Below, piece after piece: positions 34,772 through 43,379 of a stretch of DNA of 64,000 bases. Origin of the DNA: an uncultured Roseburia sp. (GTDB lineage Bacteria > Bacillota > Clostridia > Lachnospirales > Lachnospiraceae). The notes beneath the pieces were generated by a model. That model saw only the letters and a program-made list of their open reading frames with translations, was not told where the DNA came from and did not search any database. Numbering within the stretch: position 1 is the stretch's first letter; the number at the start of each line of letters is the position of its first letter. The position numbers and the translations under genes are program-made. Location of the stretch: assembly GCA_910587865.1 (NCBI GenBank), contig CAJUNX010000004.1:85453-149452 (forward strand). Direction: 5' to 3'.

Positions 34772-35275
34772 TCATGTCATGTATTGCTCTGTTATAATCC
34801 ACTCGATAAATTCTCTTACTGCACCATTACCGCCGGCATGCTTACATATATATTGCGAATTTCGCTTCACTTCCACTACTGCATCAGATGGACATCCTGC
34901 TAACTCTGAAATATTCATCCCCGAAATATCAAGAAGATCATCCCCAATGTATGCACTTCCTGCTATCTTATGATCAGCCGTTATCTTTAGTCCCAAACGG
35001 CGCGCGATTTCCAGCATTTTTTCTTTCTTTTTTGTACATTCCTGATGGACTTCTTTTATCCCTAATTCATCGCATCGTATTTCCGTCATTTTTGATTTAC
35101 GTCCGGTTATAATCACCGGAATAATTCCGAACCTGGGAAGCAGCTCTTTTATAGCATATCCATCCTTGATATCAAAGACTTTCACAGCCTCTCCATTTTC
35201 ACCCATATATATCTTTCCATCCGTCAGGGTTCCGTCTACATCCATTACAAGCATTCGTGTTTTTATCATATTCAT
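34772..35275 (-). CDS. KdsC/YrbI-type HAD phosphatase
   Basis: This 167-residue C0-type HAD hydrolase has the nucleophile motif VMDVDGTLTDGKIY (Asp11, Asp13), then ITGRKSKM (motif II), the lysine region and YIGDDLLDISGM (motif IV). This is the family that dephosphorylates Kdo-8-phosphate and Neu5Ac-9-phosphate before CMP activation. Located beside a CMP-sugar synthetase and an aldolase, it probably removes phosphate from a keto-acid sugar phosphate. The exact substrate cannot be told. Confidence 0.85.
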   Translation of the reverse strand: MNMIKTRMLVMDVDGTLTDGKIYMGENGEAVKVFDIKDGYAIKELLPRFGIIPVIITGRKSKMTEIRCDELGIKEVHQECTKKKEKMLEIARRLGLKITADHKIAGSAYIGDDLLDISGMNISELAGCPSDAVVEVKRNSQYICKHAGGNGAVREFIEWIITEQYMT

Positions 35276-35295
35276 ACCTGCTTTTTTAACAGTTG

Positions 35296-36907
35296 TTATT
35301 TTATTCCTTTTCCATCCAGGATAGCTTTTACTTTACCCATAATGCTTTCTTCAAGCAAAGGCTTCATTTCCCTGTCATTCCAGTTCATTTTGGGAAGAAG
35401 CGTTGTGGCTTCAGGGATCAGAATATTAATCAGACATGGCTCAGCATCATGAATCCACTCATAACAGTCATGAATCTGTTCCAGCCCCTCCAGCGTTCTT
35501 GCTTTTATTCCATATGCCTCTGCTATTTTCTCAAAATCAGGAACCTGATATCCGCTTTCCTCTGTCGTGGTCAGCATCCGATGCTGACAGGAACCTGCCT
35601 GAATTTCAGCTATTTTTCCAAGAGCCCTGTTATTTATAACAAAAATTTTGACCGGCAGCTGTTCACCAGCCAGAACCTGAATTTCCTGAATATTCATCTG
35701 AAGTCCGCCGTCACCTGTAATGCAGTAAACGGTTTTCTTCTTCTCTGCGATGCAGGCGCCGATCGCATAAGGAAGACCGCAGCCCATTGAACCGTAGCTG
35801 CCGCCAATAAGAATCCTTCCCTCCTGTCCCTTCAGTGTCAGCGACTGCGCAGACCAGCACTGTGCCTGGCCGATATCAACCGCTACAACAGGGTTTTCAG
35901 GCAGAAGACCGGATATCTTCTCTATGCACAGATTTCCCAAATCCTTATCATAAGGTTCCAGCAGCTTCTTCGCTTCAAAACATGCCTTATTCCACTCCTC
36001 ATACACCGGAATCTCTTCGTCAAGCAGTCTCTGGAGAAACTCTTTTGCATCGATAAGATATTTTTCCTCATCCGTCTTGATATCCCTGCCAAGTTCATAC
36101 GGATCGATATCCGCCCGGATCAGGGAGGCATCTGGCGCAAAGTATTCTTTCTTATTGCCGATCTGCCTTAGTCCCAGTCTGGCTCCGATACTGATCATCA
36201 GATCGCACTGCGAAACTATCATATTGGCCACGCGGTTACCATAAACTCCAATGAAGCCGATCTTATCCCTGTCCTGCATGAGATCCACGGCATTCATTGT
36301 CGTCAGCACCGGAATCCTCGTCTTCTGGTAAAAGGCGTGAAGAACTTCCGCAGCTCCTGCTTCTCTTACCCCGTTACCGGCAATCACAACCGGCTTTCTG
36401 GATGTTGAACGGAAAATCAATGATCACACCTCCCTTCCTGCCAATCACTGCAAGATTGTATGCCCGTGAAACTATCTCAGGGAACTTTTCAGGATCAGAT
36501 GGAGTGACTGACAGCTTGGTGATATATCTTGTCATTGATACAATATCCATCTCCTGAAAACCATTCTGCCTGACTCCTGAATATCCTTTCAGTTCATTCG
36601 TCGGAACATTTCCGCAGATGCCCATGACGGGAATCCCGTCAAACCATGCATCCGCCAGTCCCCCGAATGCATTCACCGCCCCGGGACCTGATGTTGTGAA
36701 ATAAACTCCCAGACTTCCACTGATACGTGCGTAACCATTTGCCGCAAAAGCACAGCCCTGTTCGTTGTAACAGACATGTGTGTTTATTTCTTTTTTCCTT
36801 TTATATAAAGCATCAATAAACGGGACGATATATCCGCCCGAAAAACCGAAGACATCTGTAACACCTTTTTTTATCAGGTAGTCCACCAAATAATCGGCGC
36901 AGTTCAT
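35296..36907 (-). pseudogene. thiamine-pyrophosphate enzyme (acetolactate synthase-like), disrupted by internal deletion and frameshift
   Basis: Two frames give one TPP enzyme. The N-terminal part (36907 down to about 36390) holds the pyrimidine-binding domain with the catalytic Glu in YNEQGCAFAANGYAR and ends at GGVIIDFPFNIQ. The second part (from about 36400 to 35296, other frame) begins at SRKPVVIAGNGVREAG and carries the central domain and the TPP/Mg motif GDGGLQMNIQEIQ. The interdomain linker of about 30 residues is missing and the frame changes there, so the gene is broken unless the assembly is wrong. TAATG couples it to the aldolase gene. Pyruvate is the likely donor, by family. Confidence 0.8.
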
Positions 36908-37944
36908 TACTTTTTCTCCTTATTTCTGTAATCGTCAAATGCTGACTGAAGATTCGTGAAGTCCGTTTTACTATATCCTGTACCATATCTTGTTCTTTGC
37001 GAAACCGGCATTGATCTGATCACCTCATACATTTCACGAACCGTACAATCGGTATTCTTCTGAAGATAATAAACATTATCAACATGAGCATGCCCGGTTC
37101 CGCAGACAAACATGGGCAGATCATACCCCCAGTGAATGCGGTCACGCAGAGGCACAATATATTTCTGAATCGTATCAAGGAGCACAGGAATATTATAATC
37201 TGCACCATGATGCTCATTTAAATAGCCTGCCAGCAGCTCCGTTGATGCATTTCCAGCTCCGCGCCCCATGCCGGACAACGATCCGTCCACAATCACATCC
37301 CGCCCGCTTTCCCCGGTAAGCATAATCATCATTTCAGCAAGCGCTGTTGAAAGGCCAAGGTTATCATGACTGTGAAGACCAATCGCAATTGCCGGATCAA
37401 GCAGTTCATCCATCTGCTTAAAAATATGATACAGATCCTCCAGATACATGGCTCCAAATGTATCAACAATCGACATCGATCCGGGCTTTACTTTATTTAC
37501 TTTTTCTATCAGAGCGGCTCTCTCCCCGTCCGTATAGCTGATGGCATCCATCGGATTGAACTGAACCGTATAACCCATTTCCTGTGCCCTGCGGCAGAAT
37601 TCCACGGATTCATCCATCTCATGTCTGGCAAAAGAGATACGAAGCCACTGAAATGCCTGTCCATTACACGGATCCAGATGATCCGGACTGTACCGGCTGT
37701 TATCGCAGAATCCCAGGAACTGTGTCCTGCCTTTATTTACCGGCAGATATCTCCCTGCATCTGCGGAACTGGCATAAACCAAAGTATCTCCCGTGACATT
37801 TGTCTGAAGGAATCCTGTCTCCACGAAATCGATCCCTGCATCCGCCAGTCCTTTCATTACACCTTTCACAAAATCAGGGTCGGAATTTTTATTAAGAAGA
37901 TAACCGCCATCCCTAATCGTACAATCCGTTATCCGTATACTCAT
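36907..37944 (-). CDS. DRE-TIM aldolase/lyase, 4-hydroxy-2-oxovalerate aldolase-like
   Basis: This 345-residue TIM-barrel enzyme of the HMGL-like (DRE-TIM) superfamily has the DRE motif IRITDCTIRDGGY at the start, metal-binding histidines in IGLHSHDNLGLS (near residue 190), and DGSLSGMGRGAGNASTE, which is closest to DmpG-type 4-hydroxy-2-oxoacid aldolases. Members in capsule loci are uncharacterised. It overlaps the CMP-sugar synthetase gene by 32 bp and the TPP gene by one base, so it is tightly coupled. I infer carbon-carbon bond formation from pyruvate or acetyl units to make a keto-acid sugar; this is not established. Confidence 0.82.
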   Translation of the reverse strand: MSIRITDCTIRDGGYLLNKNSDPDFVKGVMKGLADAGIDFVETGFLQTNVTGDTLVYASSADAGRYLPVNKGRTQFLGFCDNSRYSPDHLDPCNGQAFQWLRISFARHEMDESVEFCRRAQEMGYTVQFNPMDAISYTDGERAALIEKVNKVKPGSMSIVDTFGAMYLEDLYHIFKQMDELLDPAIAIGLHSHDNLGLSTALAEMMIMLTGESGRDVIVDGSLSGMGRGAGNASTELLAGYLNEHHGADYNIPVLLDTIQKYIVPLRDRIHWGYDLPMFVCGTGHAHVDNVYYLQKNTDCTVREMYEVIRSMPVSQRTRYGTGYSKTDFTNLQSAFDDYRNKEKK

Positions 37945-38596
37945 CTTTTTTTATAATCTCCTTATATATTGCACCGGCAATCTCAAAATCCTCGGGATAA
38001 TCGATATCAATCGCCTCTATTTTTCCTACTTCCTTTATATAGGGATGTGATCCCAGACGGCGGCTATGTTTTATAAAACTCTCCCTGGTAAAAACATATG
38101 CAATGGATGTTTCTCCATAAATTAAGGGAAGATCCTGTGTCCGCGGGAAATGATCCGGATCAAAATTAACCGGTTTTCCATCTTCCCACATAAATGTCCG
38201 GATCGTCTCTGCACAAAAAGCGCTGTCGTATTCGCCACCCGCAACTTTGGCAACCAGATCATCCAGCGTTTCCGGTCTCGCAAACGGTGATGTTGTGTGA
38301 GCATTGACATAGATATCCGCTTCAACACTTTTCATAAACTCCCGGATAAAATCGTTCGCGTTGATCGTGTCTCCATCCAGATATCCGGGCCGCTTCAGAT
38401 ATTTTACTCCGGGAAGTACATAAGGGATCACTGCATCGTCCGAGCAGTATATGTATACCTCATCTATATTCTCTGCATCAAGACATGCCTGCTGGATAAA
38501 TGACATAAGAGGTTTTCCATCGTAAAATGGTTTTATATTCTTCCCGGGCACTCGTTTTGAATCAAGTTTAATTGGAATTAAAGCCACTGTTTTCAT
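37913..38596 (-). CDS. CMP-sugar (acylneuraminate-type) cytidylyltransferase
   Basis: This protein of about 227 residues is NeuA/KdsB-like: IPIKLDSKRVPGKNIKPF at the start (nucleotide binding), NAHTTSPFARPETLDD in the middle, and IDIDYPEDFEIA near the C-terminus (metal-binding aspartates). It would activate a 2-keto acid sugar with CTP. ATG 38596 is preferred because GGAG lies 6 bp ahead. No neuB, neuC or kdsA is in the window, so the substrate is probably not sialic acid made by the usual route. The gene overlaps the aldolase gene. Confidence 0.85.
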   Translation of the reverse strand: MKTVALIPIKLDSKRVPGKNIKPFYDGKPLMSFIQQACLDAENIDEVYIYCSDDAVIPYVLPGVKYLKRPGYLDGDTINANDFIREFMKSVEADIYVNAHTTSPFARPETLDDLVAKVAGGEYDSAFCAETIRTFMWEDGKPVNFDPDHFPRTQDLPLIYGETSIAYVFTRESFIKHSRRLGSHPYIKEVGKIEAIDIDYPEDFEIAGAIYKEIIKKDEYTDNGLYD

Positions 38597-38624
38597 TCTA
38601 GTCTCCATAATAATCTAACTATTT

Positions 38625-39485
38625 TCATTCTTTATCAAATGCATCTACATATGAATGATTACTACAGTTATATACTCTACATCCTTTCTTGTCTGCATAT
38701 TTATTCAAAGTTCTAAAAGATCTCAGACTAAAATAATTTGTTTCACAAACTCCTACAAAATCATTCTTATATGTATTTTCTTTTTTATCAGATTCATAAA
38801 AATGAATATCCTCATTTTGTAGTCCGTTTTTTTCAATACGAACCCCTTCATGCTGACTCATATCTACTCCATATACATATATTTTCCTGTACCCTAACCG
38901 AATCCCCGTTTGTATTGCATATGTCGCCACAGTCCTTGTTGCTGGCACAGCCAGATTGTGATCAAACAAAAAGCCTCTGAACTGTGAATAAACTCCGTCT
39001 ATCATGTAATTTGTTAATCTTATCTCTTTGATCTTTTTATTCTCCAACAAAAGAGATTCGTCTCTATACATAAAAGCGATCATATTCCAATCTATGTTAT
39101 TTAATTTTTTTCTTAACTTTTTTGTGTCCTGTACTTTGACCGGATCAGGATGCTTTTCATTATAAAGCATCACATCTGTACCAAAAAAATATCGTGGTCT
39201 AAGTTTATCAAAATATTCACTATACAAAGGGAAATAATTCATACAGGCAAAATCACAATCCTCTCTTTTAGAAATTTCCTCTATCTGCATAGAAATACTT
39301 GGTCCATTTGCAATTATAACTAATGAATCATTTCTCTTTAGGAACCTATAACCCCTGGTGCTGATCCTTGGAATTCCATATCGAGCAAGTCCCACGATAA
39401 ATTCAAAAAACCATGCCTCTACCCATAAAATTCTTTTAAATGCTCTATCTGCAATCGCAGGATATAATTTTTTATTATAACGCAT
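38625..39485 (-). CDS. GT42/DUF115-like glycosyltransferase (possible CMP-sugar transferase)
   Basis: This protein of about 286 residues shows features of the Cst-I/II (GT42) sialyltransferase and DUF115 fold: the loop IIANGPSISMQ near residue 62, YFFGTDVMLYN, and a later GIRLGYRKIYVYGVDMSQHEG close to the Cst-II region with conserved G-Y-x-x-I-Y. It ends in CRVYNCSNHS. AAAGGAAAG precedes ATG 39485. It lies next to the CMP-sugar synthetase, so it is the best candidate for transferring that CMP-activated sugar. The family call is by motif and is moderate. Confidence 0.65.
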   Translation of the reverse strand: MRYNKKLYPAIADRAFKRILWVEAWFFEFIVGLARYGIPRISTRGYRFLKRNDSLVIIANGPSISMQIEEISKREDCDFACMNYFPLYSEYFDKLRPRYFFGTDVMLYNEKHPDPVKVQDTKKLRKKLNNIDWNMIAFMYRDESLLLENKKIKEIRLTNYMIDGVYSQFRGFLFDHNLAVPATRTVATYAIQTGIRLGYRKIYVYGVDMSQHEGVRIEKNGLQNEDIHFYESDKKENTYKNDFVGVCETNYFSLRSFRTLNKYADKKGCRVYNCSNHSYVDAFDKE

Positions 39486-39507
39486 TACAATCTTTCCTTT
39501 CACCTAA

Positions 39508-39633
39508 TCATTCCCTTTGTGCAGAAACTTTCGTCACAACAAAATATGATTCCAAATTACTCTTAACGCTATCGTCAATAACAGCAACCTCTATATCATT
39601 TATCCGATAAAACAAATTTTCTTTTACTCCCAT
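39508..39633 (-). CDS. short ORF or gene remnant between wecE and the GT42-like gene
   Basis: This is a 41-residue frame from ATG 39633 (MGVKENLFYRINDIEVAVID and on to TKVSAQRE). The same frame is open further upstream (SYFVETGEG), and GAGGGA lies directly before the ATG. It could be the tail of a lost gene or a small protein. No family is recognised. Confidence 0.35.
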   Translation of the reverse strand: MGVKENLFYRINDIEVAVIDDSVKSNLESYFVVTKVSAQRE

Positions 39634-39689
39634 TCCCTCACCAGTTTCTACGAAATAACTGTGTAGCGATTATAAAAACAAATAAAAAA

Positions 39690-40838
39690 TCATCCTATCA
39701 TACCTTTTAAACTTTTATAAAACTCAAATATTTTTTCGCACACATACTCAACCTGATCTTCTGTCAGCTTATTATGCATGGGCAGCCGCAGAATTCTCAG
39801 GCTTTCCTTTGTTGTGTATATGTCTTTTCCTGCAAACCGGCCATATTTTATTCCTGATGGAGCACTATGAAGCGGTATGTAATGAAAGACAGCATGAATC
39901 TGGTTTTCTTTTAAAAAATGGATCAATCTGATACGCTCATCCTCATCTCTTACCTTAATATAAAACATATGGGCATTGTGGATACAATTCTTTGGTACGA
40001 CCGGAGCCTCGAGCATTCCCTTATGAAACAAAGGGCTTAATAATTCGTAATATTTATTCCAAAGTGCAAGTCGATGGCAGTTAATATCCTCTGCTTCTTC
40101 TAACTGTCCCCAAAGATAAGCCATGTTCAGCTCACTCGGCAAATACGATGATCCTATCCCAACCCAGGAATATTTATCTACCTCACCCCTGTAAAATTTA
40201 CTTCTGTTGGTCCCTTTTTCTCTCAGGATTTCAGCTCGTTCTATACAGGAACGATCCTTTAGCAACAGAGCCCCGCCCTCACCCATTGAGTAGTTCTTTG
40301 TTTCATGAAAGCTGAAGCATCCAAAATCTCCTATTGTACCAAGCGCCTGCCCTTTATAACTGCTCATAATGCCCTGTGCTGCATCTTCAATCACAATCAG
40401 CTTATGCTTATCTGCGATCTCCATTATCGTATCCATCTCACAGCTTACCCCGGCATAATGCACCACTACTATTGCCTTTGTTTTGTCTGTTATCGCAGAT
40501 TCAATTAATTTCTCATCAATATTCATTGTATCTGGTCTTATATCAACAAAAACAAGCCTTGCCCCTCTTAATGCAAATGCATCAGCCGTTGATGCAAATG
40601 TATAGGAGGGCATCAGTACTTCATCTCCTTCCTGTATATTGGAAAGAAATGCTGCCATCTCAAGCGCATGTGTGCACGATGTTGTAAAAAGACACTTCGC
40701 TGTTTTTGTCTTTTTTTCAATCCATCCACTGCACTTTTTAGTAAAGTAACCATCTCCACAAATATGATTGCTTCTTATCGCTTCCTGAATATAGCCAAGT
40801 GATCTTTCAACATATAATGGCTCATTAAATTCTATCAT
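39690..40838 (-). CDS. wecE: dTDP-4-amino-4,6-dideoxygalactose transaminase
   Basis: This 382-residue PLP aminotransferase matches E. coli WecE closely over its length: CGDGYFTKKC, TTSCTHALEMAA, PSYTFASTADAFALRGA, VVHYAGVSCEMDTIM, FHETKNYSMGEGGA with PLP-binding Lys181, EKGTNRSKFYRGEVDKYSW and the C-terminal YTTKESLRILRLP. It converts TDP-4-keto-6-deoxyglucose to TDP-Fuc4N. GGGAGG precedes ATG 40838. The rmlA/rmlB genes needed to make its substrate and a WecD-type acetyltransferase are not in the window. Confidence 0.93.
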   Translation of the reverse strand: MIEFNEPLYVERSLGYIQEAIRSNHICGDGYFTKKCSGWIEKKTKTAKCLFTTSCTHALEMAAFLSNIQEGDEVLMPSYTFASTADAFALRGARLVFVDIRPDTMNIDEKLIESAITDKTKAIVVVHYAGVSCEMDTIMEIADKHKLIVIEDAAQGIMSSYKGQALGTIGDFGCFSFHETKNYSMGEGGALLLKDRSCIERAEILREKGTNRSKFYRGEVDKYSWVGIGSSYLPSELNMAYLWGQLEEAEDINCHRLALWNKYYELLSPLFHKGMLEAPVVPKNCIHNAHMFYIKVRDEDERIRLIHFLKENQIHAVFHYIPLHSAPSGIKYGRFAGKDIYTTKESLRILRLPMHNKLTEDQVEYVCEKIFEFYKSLKGMIG

Positions 40839-40857
40839 TTTTCCTCCCGTTAATTTT

Positions 40858-41634
40858 TCAATCTGCAAGCGTTATTTTTCTTGCTATACAGCCGCCATTC
40901 CAATCATCACCTGACAGCTTCTTTTTATCCATCCATTTAAAAAAACGGATATTCTCAAACCCGTTTTTCTTCATTGCATACTCCAGTTCCATCATCGTAA
41001 AATATCTCATATTCTCATGTATCTCAAAAGAATCCGAAACATCTTCCGTCTGAATAATATAGTAATAATCGAGATTCAGACAATTAGAATCCGGATTTAG
41101 CGTTGCATTTGAAATGCGGGATATTTCATGATTCTTTACAGATTTTTTTACATGCCTTGGTTTAAGAGCATTAAAAAAGAGTGCCGGCGCATTATAGAAG
41201 TTATAAAGGAATACGCCCCCCACTCTTAATTTACGATTTATATTTTTCAGGTAATCATCAAATGATGCATTGTCTGTCTGATATCCGATCACATGACTGA
41301 GTGATATAACTGCATCATACTTTTCACTTATTTCATCCCATTTTCTAATATCAGCAATTTCAAATGCATTATTTGAAGTTGAATGGTTTTTTCTTGCATA
41401 TTTCACCATATCCGAACTGATATCTACTCCATCAATATGCTCAAACCTCCTGGAAAGAATTTCATCATGATATCCCGTCCCACATCCTATATCTAATATT
41501 CTGCAGATTTGCGGTTCCTGCAACAGCATCTTCGATATAAACTCTGTTTCCGTTTCCACTTTCTCCTTATCGAGAAAAAAATCATCATAATACTCTACAA
41601 TATTTCCCTCAAACGATGATTTTAATTTTTTCAT
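40858..41634 (-). CDS. class I SAM-dependent methyltransferase
   Basis: This 258-residue Rossmann methyltransferase has motif I ILDIGCGTGYHDEIL near residue 45, DGVDISSDMVKYAR (motif II) and VISLSHVIGYQ (motif IV). The substrate is unknown; in this position it may methylate a sugar precursor or a glycan end. It lies between the ABC flippase and wecE and reads in the same direction with short gaps. Confidence 0.85.
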   Translation of the reverse strand: MKKLKSSFEGNIVEYYDDFFLDKEKVETETEFISKMLLQEPQICRILDIGCGTGYHDEILSRRFEHIDGVDISSDMVKYARKNHSTSNNAFEIADIRKWDEISEKYDAVISLSHVIGYQTDNASFDDYLKNINRKLRVGGVFLYNFYNAPALFFNALKPRHVKKSVKNHEISRISNATLNPDSNCLNLDYYYIIQTEDVSDSFEIHENMRYFTMMELEYAMKKNGFENIRFFKWMDKKKLSGDDWNGGCIARKITLAD

Positions 41635-41654
41635 ATCTGCCTCCCAAATACATA

Positions 41655-43379
41655 CTATAGTGATATATCAGTCTCGCTCAGTTTCCCATTGTTTAATTTA
41701 TATATAAGATCACACCCAGCTAATGTCGATATTCTGTGCGCAATGATTACCATTGTCTTCTTCCCTTTTAAGGAATCTATCGCCTCCATTAATTCTTTTT
41801 CTGTCTCATTATCCAAAGCAGAAGTCGCTTCGTCCAATACCAAAAGCGCGGGATCCGAATATAATGCCCTTGCAATTCCCAGGCGCTGCCGCTGTCCGCC
41901 TGACAGACGCACTCCTCTGTCTCCAACCTCTGTTTCTAAACCTTCCGGCAGACTTTTTATGAGATCACCAAGCTGTGCATCCTTAATAACCTGATCCAGC
42001 TTTTCCTTATCAATATCTTCTGCACCAAAAACAATGTTATTGATAATTGAATCATCAAGAAGGTTAATCTGCTGAGGAATATATCCAACACTGAGCTGAT
42101 ATCGCTCTTTCGTATCATTTATTTCAATTCCATCCCAGACAATTACTCCTTCCGCGCTATCTAACAACCCCAGCAGCAAATTTATAAGTGTAGTTTTTCC
42201 CGCACCAGATTCTCCAATAATTCCTATTGTTTCACCTGCACGTATTTTAAGATTTAAATTTTTAAATATATATTCCTCTGCATCCGGATATTTATATGAA
42301 ATATTCGACATACAGATTTCGCATTTTAGTTCTGAAATTCTGTTTCTCTTCACCATTGGTTGCAATGTATGGGGCTTCATTGCGTCCCTGACATGATCAA
42401 TTGATGTTGCAAAATATTTGATATCATTTAATCCCGCACTGATCCGATTTGCACTTGGCAAAATACGTACCGCAGCCAAAACAAATGCAGATAATTGCGG
42501 TACAAGCTCTGCAAAATCCATCCCCATTACAAAATAAAGGCATAGAACAATCATGACACCCGACACAGTAGCACCTTCTATCACAAGCCTTGGTGCGTTA
42601 TTTAATGCCATGTATTTATAGTCGGATTCGTTAAACAGATATAGCCTTTTTTCATAAGATTTCTTAAAGAAATCCTCCCTGTTCATAACCTTTATTTCTT
42701 TGATATTATCAACCGTCTGCAAAATCCACTGGTTCAGTTTGCCCGTATAATCTCTTTTGATTCTGCCATTTTTCACAATCCTGCCATTAAGCAATTTATA
42801 CATTCCCAACATACATATTGATATAATTAACATACAGGAGACTGCAACCAAAGGATTAATGATGACTAATGCAATAATAAGAAAAACACTGATGAATGAT
42901 TCCGTTGCAACTGATAATAATGCTATAAGAACATTATATACCGAATACGCATCTGACATTATATTTCTCTGTATGTCTCCTGTATTGATACTTAGATAAT
43001 ACTCATATCCCGAGTCAATACAATTTTTATAAATTCTATCCTGTAAAGTTCTTCTTACATCACTCGAATATTTGATTTGAAACTTGGTTTCATAATATAA
43101 GAAAATATTCTTTATGATAAATAGAGCAGCAATAAACAAAAACATTATGATAACCATGTCTTTGGGACTATTGATATGAACAAACCGATTTAATATATTG
43201 TATATCTCAGAATCAGATATTTTATCTTCATCCATAACAAGACTTACCAGCGGTACCAGCATAGACACGCTAAATGTTTCAATAATCGTTCCCATAAACA
43301 TGAGTGATATCACAATTGGAATTTTTTTAATCTGTTCTTTTGGCATCATCGAAAATAAAGACTTAATAATTCTGATCAT
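41655..43379 (-). CDS. ABC transporter, probable lipid-linked oligosaccharide flippase (PglK/MsbA type)
   Basis: This 574-residue half-transporter has six membrane helices (about 15-320) and an ATPase domain: Walker A GESGAGKTT (near 385), signature LSGGQRQRLG, Walker B LLVLDEATSALD and H-loop IIAHRIST. The ordering and length fit PglK, which flips undecaprenyl-linked oligosaccharide. No Wzx flippase is present in the locus, so this gene probably fills that role ahead of the EpsG-type polymerase. It starts within the stop of the heparinase-like gene (ATGA). Confidence 0.82.
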   Translation of the reverse strand: MIRIIKSLFSMMPKEQIKKIPIVISLMFMGTIIETFSVSMLVPLVSLVMDEDKISDSEIYNILNRFVHINSPKDMVIIMFLFIAALFIIKNIFLYYETKFQIKYSSDVRRTLQDRIYKNCIDSGYEYYLSINTGDIQRNIMSDAYSVYNVLIALLSVATESFISVFLIIALVIINPLVAVSCMLIISICMLGMYKLLNGRIVKNGRIKRDYTGKLNQWILQTVDNIKEIKVMNREDFFKKSYEKRLYLFNESDYKYMALNNAPRLVIEGATVSGVMIVLCLYFVMGMDFAELVPQLSAFVLAAVRILPSANRISAGLNDIKYFATSIDHVRDAMKPHTLQPMVKRNRISELKCEICMSNISYKYPDAEEYIFKNLNLKIRAGETIGIIGESGAGKTTLINLLLGLLDSAEGVIVWDGIEINDTKERYQLSVGYIPQQINLLDDSIINNIVFGAEDIDKEKLDQVIKDAQLGDLIKSLPEGLETEVGDRGVRLSGGQRQRLGIARALYSDPALLVLDEATSALDNETEKELMEAIDSLKGKKTMVIIAHRISTLAGCDLIYKLNNGKLSETDISL

